From: Leisingera aquaemixtae
GTDB taxonomy: Bacteria > Pseudomonadota > Alphaproteobacteria > Rhodobacterales > Rhodobacteraceae
Assembly: GCF_001458395.1 (NCBI RefSeq)
Contig: NZ_CYSR01000022.1
Span: 124,001 to 188,000, forward strand
Direction of reading: 5' to 3'
Length of the DNA stretch: 64,000 nt
Shown: one piece after another, positions 17,049 to 25,950 of the stretch
Layout of the letters: each line of letters starts with the position of its first letter
How positions within the stretch are numbered: the first letter of the stretch is position 1
Made by a program: the position numbers and the translations under genes
The notes under the pieces: model-generated
Told to the model about the DNA's origin: nothing
What the model saw: only the letters and a program-made list of their open reading frames with translations
The model's database searches: none

Positions 17049-18371
17049 ATGAGCGCCCCGAAGAAGCTGTTTATCAAGACCTATGGCTGTCAGATGAATG
17101 TCTACGACAGCGAACGCATGGCCGAAGCGCTGGGCGGCGAGGGCTATGTCGAGACCAAATCCGCCGACGACGCCGACATGATCCTGCTGAACACCTGCCA
17201 CATCCGGGAAAAGGCGGCGGAGAAGGTTTATTCCGAACTGGGCCGCTTCAAGGGGCTGAAAGCGCAGAAGCCGGAACTGAAAATCGGTGTCGCGGGCTGC
17301 GTCGCCCAGGCTGAGGGCGAGGAGATCATGCGCCGCCAGCCGCTGGTTGATCTGGTGGTCGGCCCGCAAAGCTATCACCGGCTGCCGGAGATGGAAGCGA
17401 AGACCCGCGCGGGGCAGAAGGTGCTGGACACCGATTTCCCCGAAGAGGACAAATTCGAGAAGCTGAAGAACCGCCCCAAGGCCAAACGCGGCCCGACCGC
17501 GTTCCTGACCGTGCAGGAGGGCTGCGACAAATTCTGCGCCTTCTGCGTGGTGCCTTATACCCGCGGCGCTGAGGTCTCGCGCCCGGCGGACCGCATCCTG
17601 CGCGAAGCTCAGGACCTGGTGGAGCGCGGCGTACGCGAAATCACCCTGCTGGGCCAGAACGTGAACGCCTATCACGGTGCCGGTTCCAACGGCGACCTGA
17701 CCCTCGCGCAGCTGATCTGGGAGCTGGACAAGATCGACGGGCTGGAACGCATCCGCTTCACCACCTCGCACCCCAACGACATGCAGGACGACCTGATCAA
17801 AGCGCATGGCACCTGCGCCAAGCTGATGCCCTATCTGCACCTGCCGGTACAGGCAGGCTCGGACAAGATCCTAAAGCGGATGAACCGCGCGCACACGGCG
17901 GAAAGCTATATCCGCCTGATCGAGCGCATCCGCGCCGCGCGTCCCGACATCCTGATTTCCGGCGATTTCATCGTCGGCTTCCCGGAAGAGACCGAGGAGG
18001 ACTTCCAGGCCACCATGGACCTGGTGGAAGAGGTCAAATACGGCACCGCTTATTCCTTCAAATACTCCACCCGCCCGGGCACCCCGGCGGCGGAGCGTCC
18101 CCAGGTCGACCCCGCTGCGGCGGACGACCGGCTGCAGCGGCTGCAGGCCCTGCTCACCCGGCAGCAGCGCGAGGTGCAGGACAGCATGGTCGGCCGCGAG
18201 GTTGGCGTGCTGTTTGAGAAAACCGGCCGCCTGCCGGGCCAGATGGTGGGCAAGTCCGATTACCTCCACGCTGTCCACGTCGCCGATTGCAACCGGGACG
18301 CCGGAGAGCTGGCGCGGGTCCGGATTGTCTCCTCGGGCGCGAATTCGCTGGCGGGCGAGCTGATCGGCTGA
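17049..18371 (+). CDS. miaB: tRNA-2-methylthio-N6-dimethylallyladenosine synthase MiaB
   Basis: Radical SAM methylthiotransferase that adds a methylthio group to i6A37 of tRNAs. 440 residues from ATG 17049. The N-terminal domain has the auxiliary-cluster cysteines C14 (YGCQMN), C50 (NTCHIREKA) and C84 (VAGC). The radical SAM triad is C159, C163 and C166 (CDKFCAFC). A C-terminal TRAM region ends in [10 protein letters not shown]. The open frame upstream of 17049 overlaps the divergent gene and is not used. Cytoplasmic and housekeeping. A hairpin CCCGCG/CGCGGG at 18385-18406 lies just after the stop. Confidence 0.97.
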   Translation: MSAPKKLFIKTYGCQMNVYDSERMAEALGGEGYVETKSADDADMILLNTCHIREKAAEKVYSELGRFKGLKAQKPELKIGVAGCVAQAEGEEIMRRQPLVDLVVGPQSYHRLPEMEAKTRAGQKVLDTDFPEEDKFEKLKNRPKAKRGPTAFLTVQEGCDKFCAFCVVPYTRGAEVSRPADRILREAQDLVERGVREITLLGQNVNAYHGAGSNGDLTLAQLIWELDKIDGLERIRFTTSHPNDMQDDLIKAHGTCAKLMPYLHLPVQAGSDKILKRMNRAHTAESYIRLIERIRAARPDILISGDFIVGFPEETEEDFQATMDLVEEVKYGTAYSFKYSTRPGTPAAERPQVDPAAADDRLQRLQALLTRQQREVQDSMVGREVGVLFEKTGRLPGQMVGKSDYLHAVHVADCNRDAGELARVRIVSSGANSLAGELIG

Positions 18372-18648
18372 GCCTGCCGCGGCACCCGCGAATCTCCTGT
18401 CGCGGGCGGGTTCCCCAAGGCCCGCCGCGGCCGCCCGGCGCGAACCGGGTGTGTCCTTACTGCATCTTGCTCAGACACAATCTGTCCCGCGCGCGCCAAG
18501 TGTCCGTGGCGCGCAATCAGCGTGCGCGCTAAAAACAGAAATTTAACAGATATAGAGTATCAATTTCAGTTAATTCTGCTGTCAAGCCTGAGCGGTGGGC
18601 ACCAATGCGGCTAACACCCTGGGGAACTTAGGTGAAGGAAATCTGGTT

Positions 18649-19227
18649 GTGTCGAAATTCAAATTGAACAAGGTGATTGCGCTGGCTGCCGCTGCCTCGG
18701 CTGCGCTCAGCATCGCCGCCGCGCCGGCCGGCGCGCAGTCGCAGCAGCGGACGATCAAGGGCGAACGCTACGTTCCCACCATCTGGGTCGATCCGGACGG
18801 CTGCGAGCATTGGGTGATGGACGATGGCGCCGAGGGCTTTATGACGCCGCATGTCACCCCGGACGGCAAACCGGTCTGCCGCCGCGGCAACATTTGCGGC
18901 GTGATGCCGTCCGACCAGTTCTTTGCCACCAACAAGCATCACATCAATGCCGCTGGCCGCAAACGCCTGACCGAATTCTTCCAGAAGGCCAGGACCGACG
19001 GCGCCCGTTCCTTTGTGATCGCCGGTCACACCGACAGCCGCGCCTCGGACGAATACAACATCGGCCTGTCGCAGCGCCGCGCCAATGCGGTGGCACAGGT
19101 GGCCCGTTCGGCGGGCGCACGGGTCAATGACGTCCGTGCCTACGGCGAACGCGAACCGCGGGTGCCCAACACCAGCGCCGCCAACATGGCAACGAACCGC
19201 CGTGTCGAAATCTATTGCCTGCGCTGA
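18649..19227 (+). CDS. OmpA family peptidoglycan-binding protein
   Basis: 192-residue exported protein. GTG 18649 is chosen because GAAGGA precedes it and a signal peptide follows (VIALAAAASAALSIAAAPAGA). Residues about 43-78 form a module IWVDPDGCEHW...TPDGKPVC, also found in the lipoprotein encoded next. The C-terminal OmpA domain has FFATNKHHINAAGRKRL, VIAGHTDSRASDEYN and NRRVEIYC, the last region placing the diaminopimelate-binding arginine. It should anchor to peptidoglycan in the periplasm. 13 bp before the lipoprotein gene, so one transcription unit. Upstream is an inverted repeat at 18489-18512 in a 277-bp gap. Confidence 0.87.
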   Translation: MSKFKLNKVIALAAAASAALSIAAAPAGAQSQQRTIKGERYVPTIWVDPDGCEHWVMDDGAEGFMTPHVTPDGKPVCRRGNICGVMPSDQFFATNKHHINAAGRKRLTEFFQKARTDGARSFVIAGHTDSRASDEYNIGLSQRRANAVAQVARSAGARVNDVRAYGEREPRVPNTSAANMATNRRVEIYCLR

Positions 19228-19240
19228 GGAGAGACAGACG

Positions 19241-19546
19241 ATGACATCAATAAGAACGGCCTTCCTCCTTGCCGCCGCCGCCGCAGTTTCAGCCTGTGCT
19301 ACGGGCGCCGACAAATCCTCCGACGGGCATTTCGGCGATGGCAGCTCCTCGACCCTGTCGAACATGACCGCAGGCATCTGGGTCGACCCCAATGGCTGCG
19401 AGCATTGGATCATTGATGACGGCCTGGAGGGCTATGCCGACCTGCGCCGCACCCCCGATGGCAAGCCGGTCTGCAACAGCAACCTGCCGCGCAATGTGGC
19501 AACCGGCCCGTTCAAGAACGGCTCGACCCTCTGGGATCCGATCTGA
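19241..19546 (+). CDS. small lipoprotein sharing a module with the OmpA-like protein
   Basis: 101-residue predicted lipoprotein with signal and lipobox LLAAAAAVSACATG, cysteine at 19. Residues from about 44 read IWVDPNGCEHW...TPDGKPVC. They are identical at 23 of 33 positions to the module in the preceding OmpA-like protein, cysteines and tryptophans included. The rest is short and lacks the OmpA domain. The pair looks like a duplication of one module onto two anchors, one lipid-bound and one peptidoglycan-bound. Followed by a strong terminator. No known function. Confidence 0.8.
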   Translation: MTSIRTAFLLAAAAAVSACATGADKSSDGHFGDGSSSTLSNMTAGIWVDPNGCEHWIIDDGLEGYADLRRTPDGKPVCNSNLPRNVATGPFKNGSTLWDPI

Positions 19547-19572
19547 CCGCGGCAGACAAGCGCCGCTGCCTG

Positions 19573-19602
19573 CAGCCGCCCCTCGGGGCGGCTGATTTGT
19601 TT
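19573..19602 (+). terminator. rho-independent terminator after the OmpA/lipoprotein pair
   Basis: Stem CAGCCGCCCC/GGGGCGGCTG (19573-19594) followed by ATTTGTTT. It separates the pair from phoH. Confidence 0.82.
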
Positions 19603-19690
19603 CAATTGAGTGAATTTCCGCTGCTGATGCTTGCGCAAACGGAACAGGGGCGGCAAACTGAAAGGGCAACCTTGGAATGAGGAGATCAGC

Positions 19691-20701
19691 TTGGCCATCG
19701 GTGCCCTGAATGACGCGCAAGACCAGACCGCAACCCATGAAGTGCTTCTGGAATTTCCCGACAACCGCTTGCTGATCGACCTGTGCGGCGAATACGACCG
19801 CAATCTGGCTGACATCGAACAAAAACTGGGCGTGCAGATCGTCCGCCGGGGCAATCAGCTCTCGGTGATGGGCGAAGATTCGGCGCGCGAACAGGCGGCC
19901 GGCGTGCTGACGGCTCTCTACGACCGGCTGGAAACCGGCCGCAGCGTCGAAAGCGGCGACATCGACCGCGAATTGCGCATGGGCCCGGAAACTGACGAGG
20001 CCGAACCCGATGGCCAGCTGCAGATGTTCCGCGGCGGCCGGGTGGAGATCAAGACCCGCAAGAAACTGGTGGAGCCGCGCACCGAGGCGCAAAAGGCCTA
20101 TGTGCATTCGCTGTTTGAAAACGAGCTGGCCTTCGGGATCGGCCCGGCCGGCACCGGCAAGACCTATCTGGCCGTGGCGGTGGGGGTCTCGATGTTCATC
20201 ACCGGCCATGTCGACCGCATCATCCTGTCCCGTCCGGCGGTGGAGGCGGGCGAGAAGCTCGGCTATCTGCCCGGCGACATGAAGGACAAGGTCGATCCCT
20301 ACATGCAGCCGCTCTACGACGCGCTGAACGACTTCCTGCCGGGCAAGCAGCTGGCCAAGCTGCTCGAGGAAAAACGCATCGAGATCGCGCCCTTGGCCTT
20401 TATGCGCGGCCGCACGCTGTCGAATGCCTTCGTGGTGCTGGACGAGGCGCAGAACGCCACCACCATGCAGATGAAGATGTTCCTGACCCGCCTGGGCGAA
20501 GGCTCGCGCATGGTGATCACCGGCGACCGCAGCCAGGTCGACCTGCCGCGGGGCGTGCAATCGGGGCTTGCCGATGCCGAACGGCTGCTGAAATCGATCC
20601 CCAAGATCAGCTTCAACTACTTCACCGCCCGCGACGTGGTGCGCCACCCCCTTGTGGCGGCCATCATCGAGGCCTATGACGCAGACGCCATGCCGGCCTG
20701 A
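19691..20701 (+). CDS. phoH: PhoH family ATPase
   Basis: 336-residue PhoH-like P-loop ATPase. An N-terminal KH-like segment (LIDLCGEYDRNLADIEQKLG) is followed by Walker A GPAGTGKTYLA near residue 156 and the DEAQN Walker B with MQMKMFLTRLGEGSRMVITGD. Start at TTG 19691, with GAGGAG about six bases before it and a conserved LAIGAL beginning. A longer frame from 19631 is possible but unsupported. First gene of the phoH-ybeY-corC-lnt run, an arrangement common in alphaproteobacteria and tied to RNA metabolism and envelope maintenance. Precise function of PhoH in these bacteria is not settled. Confidence 0.92.
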   Translation: MAIGALNDAQDQTATHEVLLEFPDNRLLIDLCGEYDRNLADIEQKLGVQIVRRGNQLSVMGEDSAREQAAGVLTALYDRLETGRSVESGDIDRELRMGPETDEAEPDGQLQMFRGGRVEIKTRKKLVEPRTEAQKAYVHSLFENELAFGIGPAGTGKTYLAVAVGVSMFITGHVDRIILSRPAVEAGEKLGYLPGDMKDKVDPYMQPLYDALNDFLPGKQLAKLLEEKRIEIAPLAFMRGRTLSNAFVVLDEAQNATTMQMKMFLTRLGEGSRMVITGDRSQVDLPRGVQSGLADAERLLKSIPKISFNYFTARDVVRHPLVAAIIEAYDADAMPA

Positions 20702-20769
20702 TCCCGCAGTCCTCTTGCCCGAATGACCGCGGGGGTGCGGGGGCTGGCCCCCGTTTCCGGAAGATATCC

Positions 20770-21282
20770 ATGACGCTCGACATCACCATCGAAGACGCCC
20801 GCTGGCAGCAGGCCGGACTTGAGCTGCTGGCGGAGGAGGCCGTTGCTGCCGTCCTGGCCCATTTCGGGCTGGATGCGGAGATGTGCGAAATTTCGCTGCT
20901 GGGCTGCGACGATGCCCAGATCGCCGGGCTGAATGCGGAGTTCCGCGAAAAACCCGTGCCGACCAATGTGCTGAGCTGGCCCGCAGAGGAGCGCGCCCCG
21001 GACACGGACGGCGGCACGCCGGTGCCGCCAGAGCCTGATTTCACTGGCGAAATCCCGCTGGGCGACATCGCCATCTCCTATGGCACCTGCGCCCGCGAGG
21101 CATCGGAGGCAGGCAAGCTGCTGGCCGACCATGCCCGCCATCTGATCGTTCACGGACTGTTGCATCTTCTGGGCTATGATCACATCCGTGACCGCGATGC
21201 CGCATTAATGGAAGGGATTGAGGTGCTGATACTTGGCAAAATGGGTATCGCAAACCCATATATGACTGAGGACGCCTCTTAG
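20770..21282 (+). CDS. ybeY: endoribonuclease YbeY
   Basis: 170-residue single-strand endoribonuclease that takes part in 16S rRNA 3' maturation and 70S quality control. The zinc-binding motif HLIVHGLLHLLGYDH near residues 125-139 gives the three histidines, and the upstream block GDIAISYGTC is family-typical. ATG 20770 follows GGAAGATATCC. Second gene of the phoH operon with a 68-bp gap, and 22 bp before the CBS protein gene. Confidence 0.95.
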   Translation: MTLDITIEDARWQQAGLELLAEEAVAAVLAHFGLDAEMCEISLLGCDDAQIAGLNAEFREKPVPTNVLSWPAEERAPDTDGGTPVPPEPDFTGEIPLGDIAISYGTCAREASEAGKLLADHARHLIVHGLLHLLGYDHIRDRDAALMEGIEVLILGKMGIANPYMTEDAS

Positions 21283-21304
21283 ACGGGGCTTTTGGATAGG
21301 ACCG

Positions 21305-22204
21305 ATGGGCGACACAGAAGGAAGTTCTAACGCGGCGCAGGGCGCGCTGCAGAACATGAACGGCACGGCGCCAGAAGCGCCGGTCACCGAGAAAACCGGT
21401 TTCTGGGCACGGCTTTTCAGCGTGTTCGGCGCGGAACCGCAGGCAGAAGACGATCCAGGCAGCGATCAGCCGGCCGCCGGCTCCGGCGCGCATGGCATGA
21501 TCAATCTGCGCAGGCTGCGGGTGGAAGACGTGGCCATCCCCTCCGCCGAGATTGCTGCGGTGCCGGTCACCATCGGCAAGGACGACCTGGTCGGCATCTT
21601 CCGGCAAAGCGGCTTTACCCGGATCCCGGTGTACGAGGGCACGCTGGACACGCCGCTGGGCTTTGTCCACCTCAAGGATTTCTCGCTCACCCATGGCTTC
21701 AATGGCGGCAGCACTGAGTTCGACCTGCAGCGGATGCTGCGGCCGCTGCTGTTTGTGCCGCCGTCGATGCCGATCGGGGTGCTGCTGACCAAGATGCAGG
21801 CCGAGCGCCGCCACATGGCGCTGGTGATCGACGAATACGGCGGTGTCGACGGTCTGGTGACCATCGAGGACCTGATCGAACAGGTGGTCGGCGAGATCGA
21901 GGATGAGCACGACGCAGACGAGCTGCAGACCTGGTACCAGGAGAAGCCGGGCAGCTACATCGCCCTGGCCCGCACGCCGCTGCCGGAATTCGAGAGCGAG
22001 ATCGGCCAGTCTCTGACCAGCCATGACGCGGTCGATGAAGAAGAAATCGACACCCTGGGCGGTCTGGTCTTCATGCTGTCGGGCCGGGTGCCCGCCCGCG
22101 GCGAGGTGATCGAGCATCCTGAAGGGGCCGAGTTTGAGGTGATCGACGCCGATCCGCGCCGGATCAAGCGGCTGCGCGTGCGGCTGCCGGACGCCGCCGC
22201 ATGA
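21305..22204 (+). CDS. hemolysin/CorC family CBS-domain protein
   Basis: 299-residue cytosolic CorC-like protein without the DUF21 membrane domain. A variable N-terminus is followed by paired CBS domains (VEDVAIPSAEIAAVPVT, GFTRIPVYEGTLDTPLGFVHLKD, HMALVIDEYGGVDGLVTIEDLIEQVVGEI). A C-terminal transporter-associated domain ends in RRIKRLRVRLP. Members modulate divalent ion transport or efflux; the exact role in alphaproteobacteria is not fixed. Its stop overlaps the start of lnt (ATGA), indicating coupled translation. Confidence 0.92.
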   Translation: MGDTEGSSNAAQGALQNMNGTAPEAPVTEKTGFWARLFSVFGAEPQAEDDPGSDQPAAGSGAHGMINLRRLRVEDVAIPSAEIAAVPVTIGKDDLVGIFRQSGFTRIPVYEGTLDTPLGFVHLKDFSLTHGFNGGSTEFDLQRMLRPLLFVPPSMPIGVLLTKMQAERRHMALVIDEYGGVDGLVTIEDLIEQVVGEIEDEHDADELQTWYQEKPGSYIALARTPLPEFESEIGQSLTSHDAVDEEEIDTLGGLVFMLSGRVPARGEVIEHPEGAEFEVIDADPRRIKRLRVRLPDAAA

Positions 22205-23700
22205 TGTCACTCGGGCTGCGCCGGGCGGCCCGCGGGCTCCGGCTGGCGCCGGCCGCTCTGGCGGTTGGCGGCGGCGCGTTGCTGTCGCTGGCGCTTGCCC
22301 CCTGGCATTTCCTGTTCGGGCTGCCGGTGGCGCTGGCTGCGGCCGGCTGGCTGGTCCTGCAGGCCGCCTCGGCCCGCACGGCGGCGCTGGCGGGCTGGCT
22401 GTTCGGGCTGGGGTATTTCGCCTTTGGCCTGTCGTGGATCATCGAACCCTTTCAAATCGACCCGGAGCGGCACGCCTGGATGGCGCCGTTTGCGCTGGTG
22501 TTCCTGGCCGCGGGCCTTGCCCTGTTCTGGGGGGCGGCCTTTGGCCTCACCGCGCGGCTCAGCCGCGGCGCCTGGCGGGTGCCGGTGCTGGTGGCGGTAT
22601 GGACGCTGGCGGAATTTGCCCGGGCCTATCTGCTGACGGGGTTTCCCTGGGCGGGCTTCGGGCAGTTCTGGATCGATACGCCGGCCGCGAACCTGCTGCC
22701 CTGGATCGGGCCGCAGGGGCTGGGGCTGCTGACGCTGGCGGCCTTCCTGCCGCTGGCCCTGATCCGGCAGGCGCCCCTTGCCGCCGCCGCGCCGCTGATC
22801 CTGTCCGCGGCTGCGGCCGCCGCCGTGCCGGCCCCAGAGCAGGCCGCGCCAGCCGGCAAGACGGTGCGAATCGTTCAGCCCAACGCGCCGCAGAACCTGA
22901 AATGGCACCCGGACCACCGCTGGGAATTCGTCCGCCGCTCCGTTGCGTTTTCGGCAGGGGCGCCGCGCCCCGACCTGATCGTCTGGCCGGAAACCGCGGT
23001 GCCGCAGCTGCTGAACTATGCCGGGGACACGCTGCGGGTCATCTCGGACAGCGCGGGCGGCGTGCCGGTCCTGCTGGGCATCCAGCGGGAAGAGGCAGGC
23101 GCCTACTATAACTCCGCGGTGCTGCTGGACGCCGGCGGCATGGCCACCGCCACCTATGACAAGGCGCATCTGGTGCCGTTCGGGGAATATGTGCCGTTTG
23201 GCGACCTGCTGGCGCGGTTCGGCATCTACGGCTTTGCCTCCCAGGCGGGCGCGGGCTATGCCGCCGGGCCCGGCGCGCAGGTGATGGAGCTGCCGGTCGG
23301 CAGCGCCCTGCCGCTGATCTGCTATGAGGCTGTTTTCCCTCAGGATGTGAACGCCGCCGAAACCCGGCCGCAGATGCTGGTGCAGATCACCAATGACGCC
23401 TGGTTCGGCACCCGGTCCGGCCCTTACCAGCACCTGGTGCAGGCCCGGATGCGGGCGCTGGAGCAGGGGCTGCCGATGATCCGCGCCGCCAACACCGGCG
23501 TCTCCGCCATGATCGCGCCGGACGGGGCGCTGCTGGACAGCCTGCCGCTGGGCGAGGCCGGATACATCGACGCAAGCCTGCCGAAAGCGCTGCCGCCGAC
23601 GCTCTACAGCCGCACCGGCGACTGGCCGGTTCTGCTGCTGTGTCTTTTGGGGGCATTTGCCGCATTCTTCCGCCGCCGGCCCCTTGCGCTGCGCTCATAG
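22201..23700 (+). CDS. lnt: apolipoprotein N-acyltransferase
   Basis: Inner-membrane enzyme that adds the third acyl chain to lipoproteins. 499 residues: about eight N-terminal hydrophobic segments, then a periplasmic nitrilase-type domain with glutamate in LIVWPETAVPQ, lysine in YDKAHLVPFGEYVPFG and cysteine in PLICYEAVFPQ, and a last membrane segment. Starts within the stop of the CBS gene. It completes the phoH-ybeY-corC-lnt operon and lies before the riboswitch-controlled metK. Confidence 0.95.
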   Translation: MMSLGLRRAARGLRLAPAALAVGGGALLSLALAPWHFLFGLPVALAAAGWLVLQAASARTAALAGWLFGLGYFAFGLSWIIEPFQIDPERHAWMAPFALVFLAAGLALFWGAAFGLTARLSRGAWRVPVLVAVWTLAEFARAYLLTGFPWAGFGQFWIDTPAANLLPWIGPQGLGLLTLAAFLPLALIRQAPLAAAAPLILSAAAAAAVPAPEQAAPAGKTVRIVQPNAPQNLKWHPDHRWEFVRRSVAFSAGAPRPDLIVWPETAVPQLLNYAGDTLRVISDSAGGVPVLLGIQREEAGAYYNSAVLLDAGGMATATYDKAHLVPFGEYVPFGDLLARFGIYGFASQAGAGYAAGPGAQVMELPVGSALPLICYEAVFPQDVNAAETRPQMLVQITNDAWFGTRSGPYQHLVQARMRALEQGLPMIRAANTGVSAMIAPDGALLDSLPLGEAGYIDASLPKALPPTLYSRTGDWPVLLLCLLGAFAAFFRRRPLALRS

Positions 23701-23725
23701 CTGATTAACTCTATCCGAATATAAG

Positions 23726-23754
23726 TTGACCCGCGCGGTCTTGCCGCGTAATGC
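23726..23754 (+). promoter_or_regulatory. likely housekeeping promoter of metK
   Basis: -35 TTGACC (23726-23731), 17-bp spacer, -10 TAATGC (23749-23754). The predicted transcription start near 23761 is just upstream of the SAM/SAH riboswitch stem at 23767. Confidence 0.6.
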
Positions 23755-23766
23755 GGCCCGATACCT

Positions 23767-23811
23767 GCCACAACGGCTTCCTGGCGTGGCGGGCTGAACC
23801 TCAATGGAGCA
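23767..23811 (+). promoter_or_regulatory. SAM/SAH riboswitch controlling metK
   Basis: Short H-type pseudoknot of the SAM/SAH class. Stem GCCAC (23767-23771) pairs with GTGGC (23786-23790). Loop bases GCTTCC (23776-23781) pair with GGAGC (23806-23810) to form the pseudoknot. The conserved CACAACGGCTTCCTGGCGTG core and the TCAATGGAGCA tail match the known motif from Rhodobacterales metK leaders. The GGAG in the second strand is the ribosome-binding site of metK, so ligand binding should hide it and shut off translation. This also decides the start codon at 23819. Confidence 0.9.
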
Positions 23812-23818
23812 CTCTTTC

Positions 23819-25000
23819 ATGACCCGTATGAACTACACCTTCACTTCGGAATCGGTTTCCGAAGGCCACCCGGACAAGGTCTGCGACCGCATTTCCGATG
23901 CAGTGCTGGACGCTTTCCTGGCGGAAGAGCCCGAAGCACGTGTGGCAGCTGAAACTTTCGCCACCACGAACCGTGTCGTCATCGGGGGCGAAGTCGGCCT
24001 GTCCGATCAGGACAAGCTGCACGACTACATGGGCAAGATCGACGAGATCGCCCGCGCCTGCATCAAGGACATCGGCTACGAGCAGGAGAAATTCCACCAC
24101 GAGACGGTGGAAGTGACCAACCTGCTGCACGAGCAGTCCGCCCATATCGCGCAGGGCGTCGATGCCTCGGGCGAGAAGGACGAAGGCGCCGGCGACCAGG
24201 GCATCATGTTCGGGTTTGCCACCAATGAAACCAGCGCGCTGATGCCGGCCCCGATCCAGTATTCGCACGCCATCCTGCGCCGCCTGGCCGAGGTGCGCAA
24301 AAACGGCACCGAGCCGGCGCTGGGCCCGGATGCGAAATCGCAGCTGTCAGTGATCTATGAAGGCGGCAAGCCGGTGGGCATCAGCTCGCTGGTGCTGTCG
24401 ACCCAGCACCTCGATGAATCTCTGACCTCGAATGACATCCGCGCCATCGTCGAACCCTACATCCGCGAAACCCTGCCCGACGGCTGGCTGACCGAGAACA
24501 CCGTTTGGCACGTGAACCCGACCGGCAAGTTCGTGATCGGCGGCCCGGATGGCGACGCGGGCCTGACCGGCCGCAAGATCATCGTCGACACCTACGGCGG
24601 CGCGGCCCCGCACGGCGGCGGCGCGTTCTCCGGCAAGGATCCGACCAAGGTGGACCGCTCGGCCGCCTATGCTGCGCGCTACCTGGCCAAGAACGTGGTG
24701 GCCGCGGGGATGGCGGACAAATGCACCATCCAGCTGTCCTACGCGATCGGCGTGTCCAAGCCGCTGTCGATCTATGCCGACACCCACGGCACCGGCGAAG
24801 TTGAGCCCGCTGCCATCGAAAAGGCGATTGATCAGGTGATGGACCTGACCCCGCGCGGCATCCGCCAGCACCTGGGTCTGAACAGGCCGATCTACCAGCG
24901 CACCGCGGCCTATGGCCACTTCGGCCGCGAGCCGGAGGCTGACGGCGGCTTCAGCTGGGAACGCACCGATCTGGCCGAGGCGCTGAAAAAAGCGGTCTGA
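23819..25000 (+). CDS. metK: S-adenosylmethionine synthetase
   Basis: Makes SAM from methionine and ATP. 393 residues from ATG 23819. That start is taken because the riboswitch GGAG (23806-23809) is nine bases upstream; the earlier in-frame ATG 23804 lies inside the riboswitch itself. Motifs seen: [21 protein letters not shown] at the N-terminus, [10 protein letters not shown] (ATP site), and [19 protein letters not shown] with the loop lysines and aspartate. Product feedback through the leader is implied. A terminator follows at 25020. SAM supply also serves the methyltransferases in this window. Confidence 0.97.
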   Translation: MTRMNYTFTSESVSEGHPDKVCDRISDAVLDAFLAEEPEARVAAETFATTNRVVIGGEVGLSDQDKLHDYMGKIDEIARACIKDIGYEQEKFHHETVEVTNLLHEQSAHIAQGVDASGEKDEGAGDQGIMFGFATNETSALMPAPIQYSHAILRRLAEVRKNGTEPALGPDAKSQLSVIYEGGKPVGISSLVLSTQHLDESLTSNDIRAIVEPYIRETLPDGWLTENTVWHVNPTGKFVIGGPDGDAGLTGRKIIVDTYGGAAPHGGGAFSGKDPTKVDRSAAYAARYLAKNVVAAGMADKCTIQLSYAIGVSKPLSIYADTHGTGEVEPAAIEKAIDQVMDLTPRGIRQHLGLNRPIYQRTAAYGHFGREPEADGGFSWERTDLAEALKKAV

Positions 25001-25019
25001 GGCCATTGGCACAAAGGGG

Positions 25020-25045
25020 GAGCGGGCCGCAGGGTCCGCTCTTTT
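25020..25045 (+). terminator. rho-independent terminator of metK
   Basis: Nine-pair stem GAGCGGGCC/GGTCCGCTC (25020-25041, one G-T pair) followed by TTTT, 19 bp after the metK stop. Confidence 0.82.
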
Positions 25046-25203
25046 CATGTCCGGGGTACTTTCGCCCGGACCGGCACATTCAGGCAACGCGCCGCGCCCG
25101 CCGGGCGCGGCGCACCGGCAGCCTTCCTGACGTGATCAGGCTGGAGCCGGCCGCCCGGCTGCGCCATAGTATCGGGTGGACTTCTTCAGCTTCCGGGGCT
25201 GCG

Positions 25204-25869
25204 ATGCTGCGATTGACAACTGCCTTTCTTTGCCTGGCGCTGCCGCTGTCCGCGATGGCCAGGGACACGCTGCCGCAGAAATTCAGCCTGCAGGGCCAGA
25301 CGCTTGTCTATGACACCGGAACGGATGTGGAAGGCGAGCCGGCGGAGATCACCGACGAGGATGCCGAACAGCTGAAGGAGATCCTGGCCCAGACGCCGCA
25401 GATCACCGAACTGCAGCTCAACAGCATCGGCGGCAGTGTCTTTGCGGGCGAGGAGATTGCCGCGCTGGTGCTGGATTACGGGCTGGACACCCTGATCGAC
25501 GGCGAGTGCATCAGCGCCTGCGTCGATGTCTTTCTGGCCGGCAACCGGCGGCGGATGACGCTTGGCTCCCGCATCGGGTTCCACCAGCGCAACTGGCCGG
25601 CGCAGGCGGTGCACGAATACTACCGCAGCGAACGCAAGGCGCAGCGCTGGTCGACCCCGTTTGAGTTCGGCTCGTGGATTTATGAAGACACCCAGCGCGA
25701 GATCTACGACCATCTCAGCTATATGGTGGCGCGCGGCGTCGATCCTGCCTTTGCCATCGAGACGCTGCGCACCGGCCCCGACGGGGAGTGGTATCCCAGC
25801 CGCCTGCGCCTGATCGCCGCCGGGGTTCTGCGGGAGGTTCTGCCCGGGCCGCAGCGGCAGCCGCGCTGA
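25204..25869 (+). CDS. exported Clp-fold protein (COG3904-like)
   Basis: 221-residue protein with a signal peptide from ATG 25204 (LRLTTAFLCLALPLSAMA). The longer open frame from 25006 covers the metK terminator and is not used. The body has a ClpP/crotonase-like pattern: LQLNSIGGSVFAGEEIAALVLD, then GECISACVDVFLAGNRRRM, in which the serine of ISAC is at the usual nucleophile position, and IGFHQRNWP. Such periplasmic proteins are widespread in Rhodobacteraceae and uncharacterised; protease activity is plausible, not shown. It stands alone between metK and trmB. Confidence 0.82.
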   Translation: MLRLTTAFLCLALPLSAMARDTLPQKFSLQGQTLVYDTGTDVEGEPAEITDEDAEQLKEILAQTPQITELQLNSIGGSVFAGEEIAALVLDYGLDTLIDGECISACVDVFLAGNRRRMTLGSRIGFHQRNWPAQAVHEYYRSERKAQRWSTPFEFGSWIYEDTQREIYDHLSYMVARGVDPAFAIETLRTGPDGEWYPSRLRLIAAGVLREVLPGPQRQPR

Positions 25870-25950
25870 CGCCGGCTTGACCCCAAGGCCTGCTTGCGGC
25901 ACAGGAGCGGCCAGCCTTTCAAATACCGCCTCGAACAGGAGCCCAGACGC

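Noticed and set aside
23804-23818. ATG 23804 as start of metK
   Set aside because: It lies within the riboswitch and upstream of the only ribosome site; ATG 23819 is correctly spaced.
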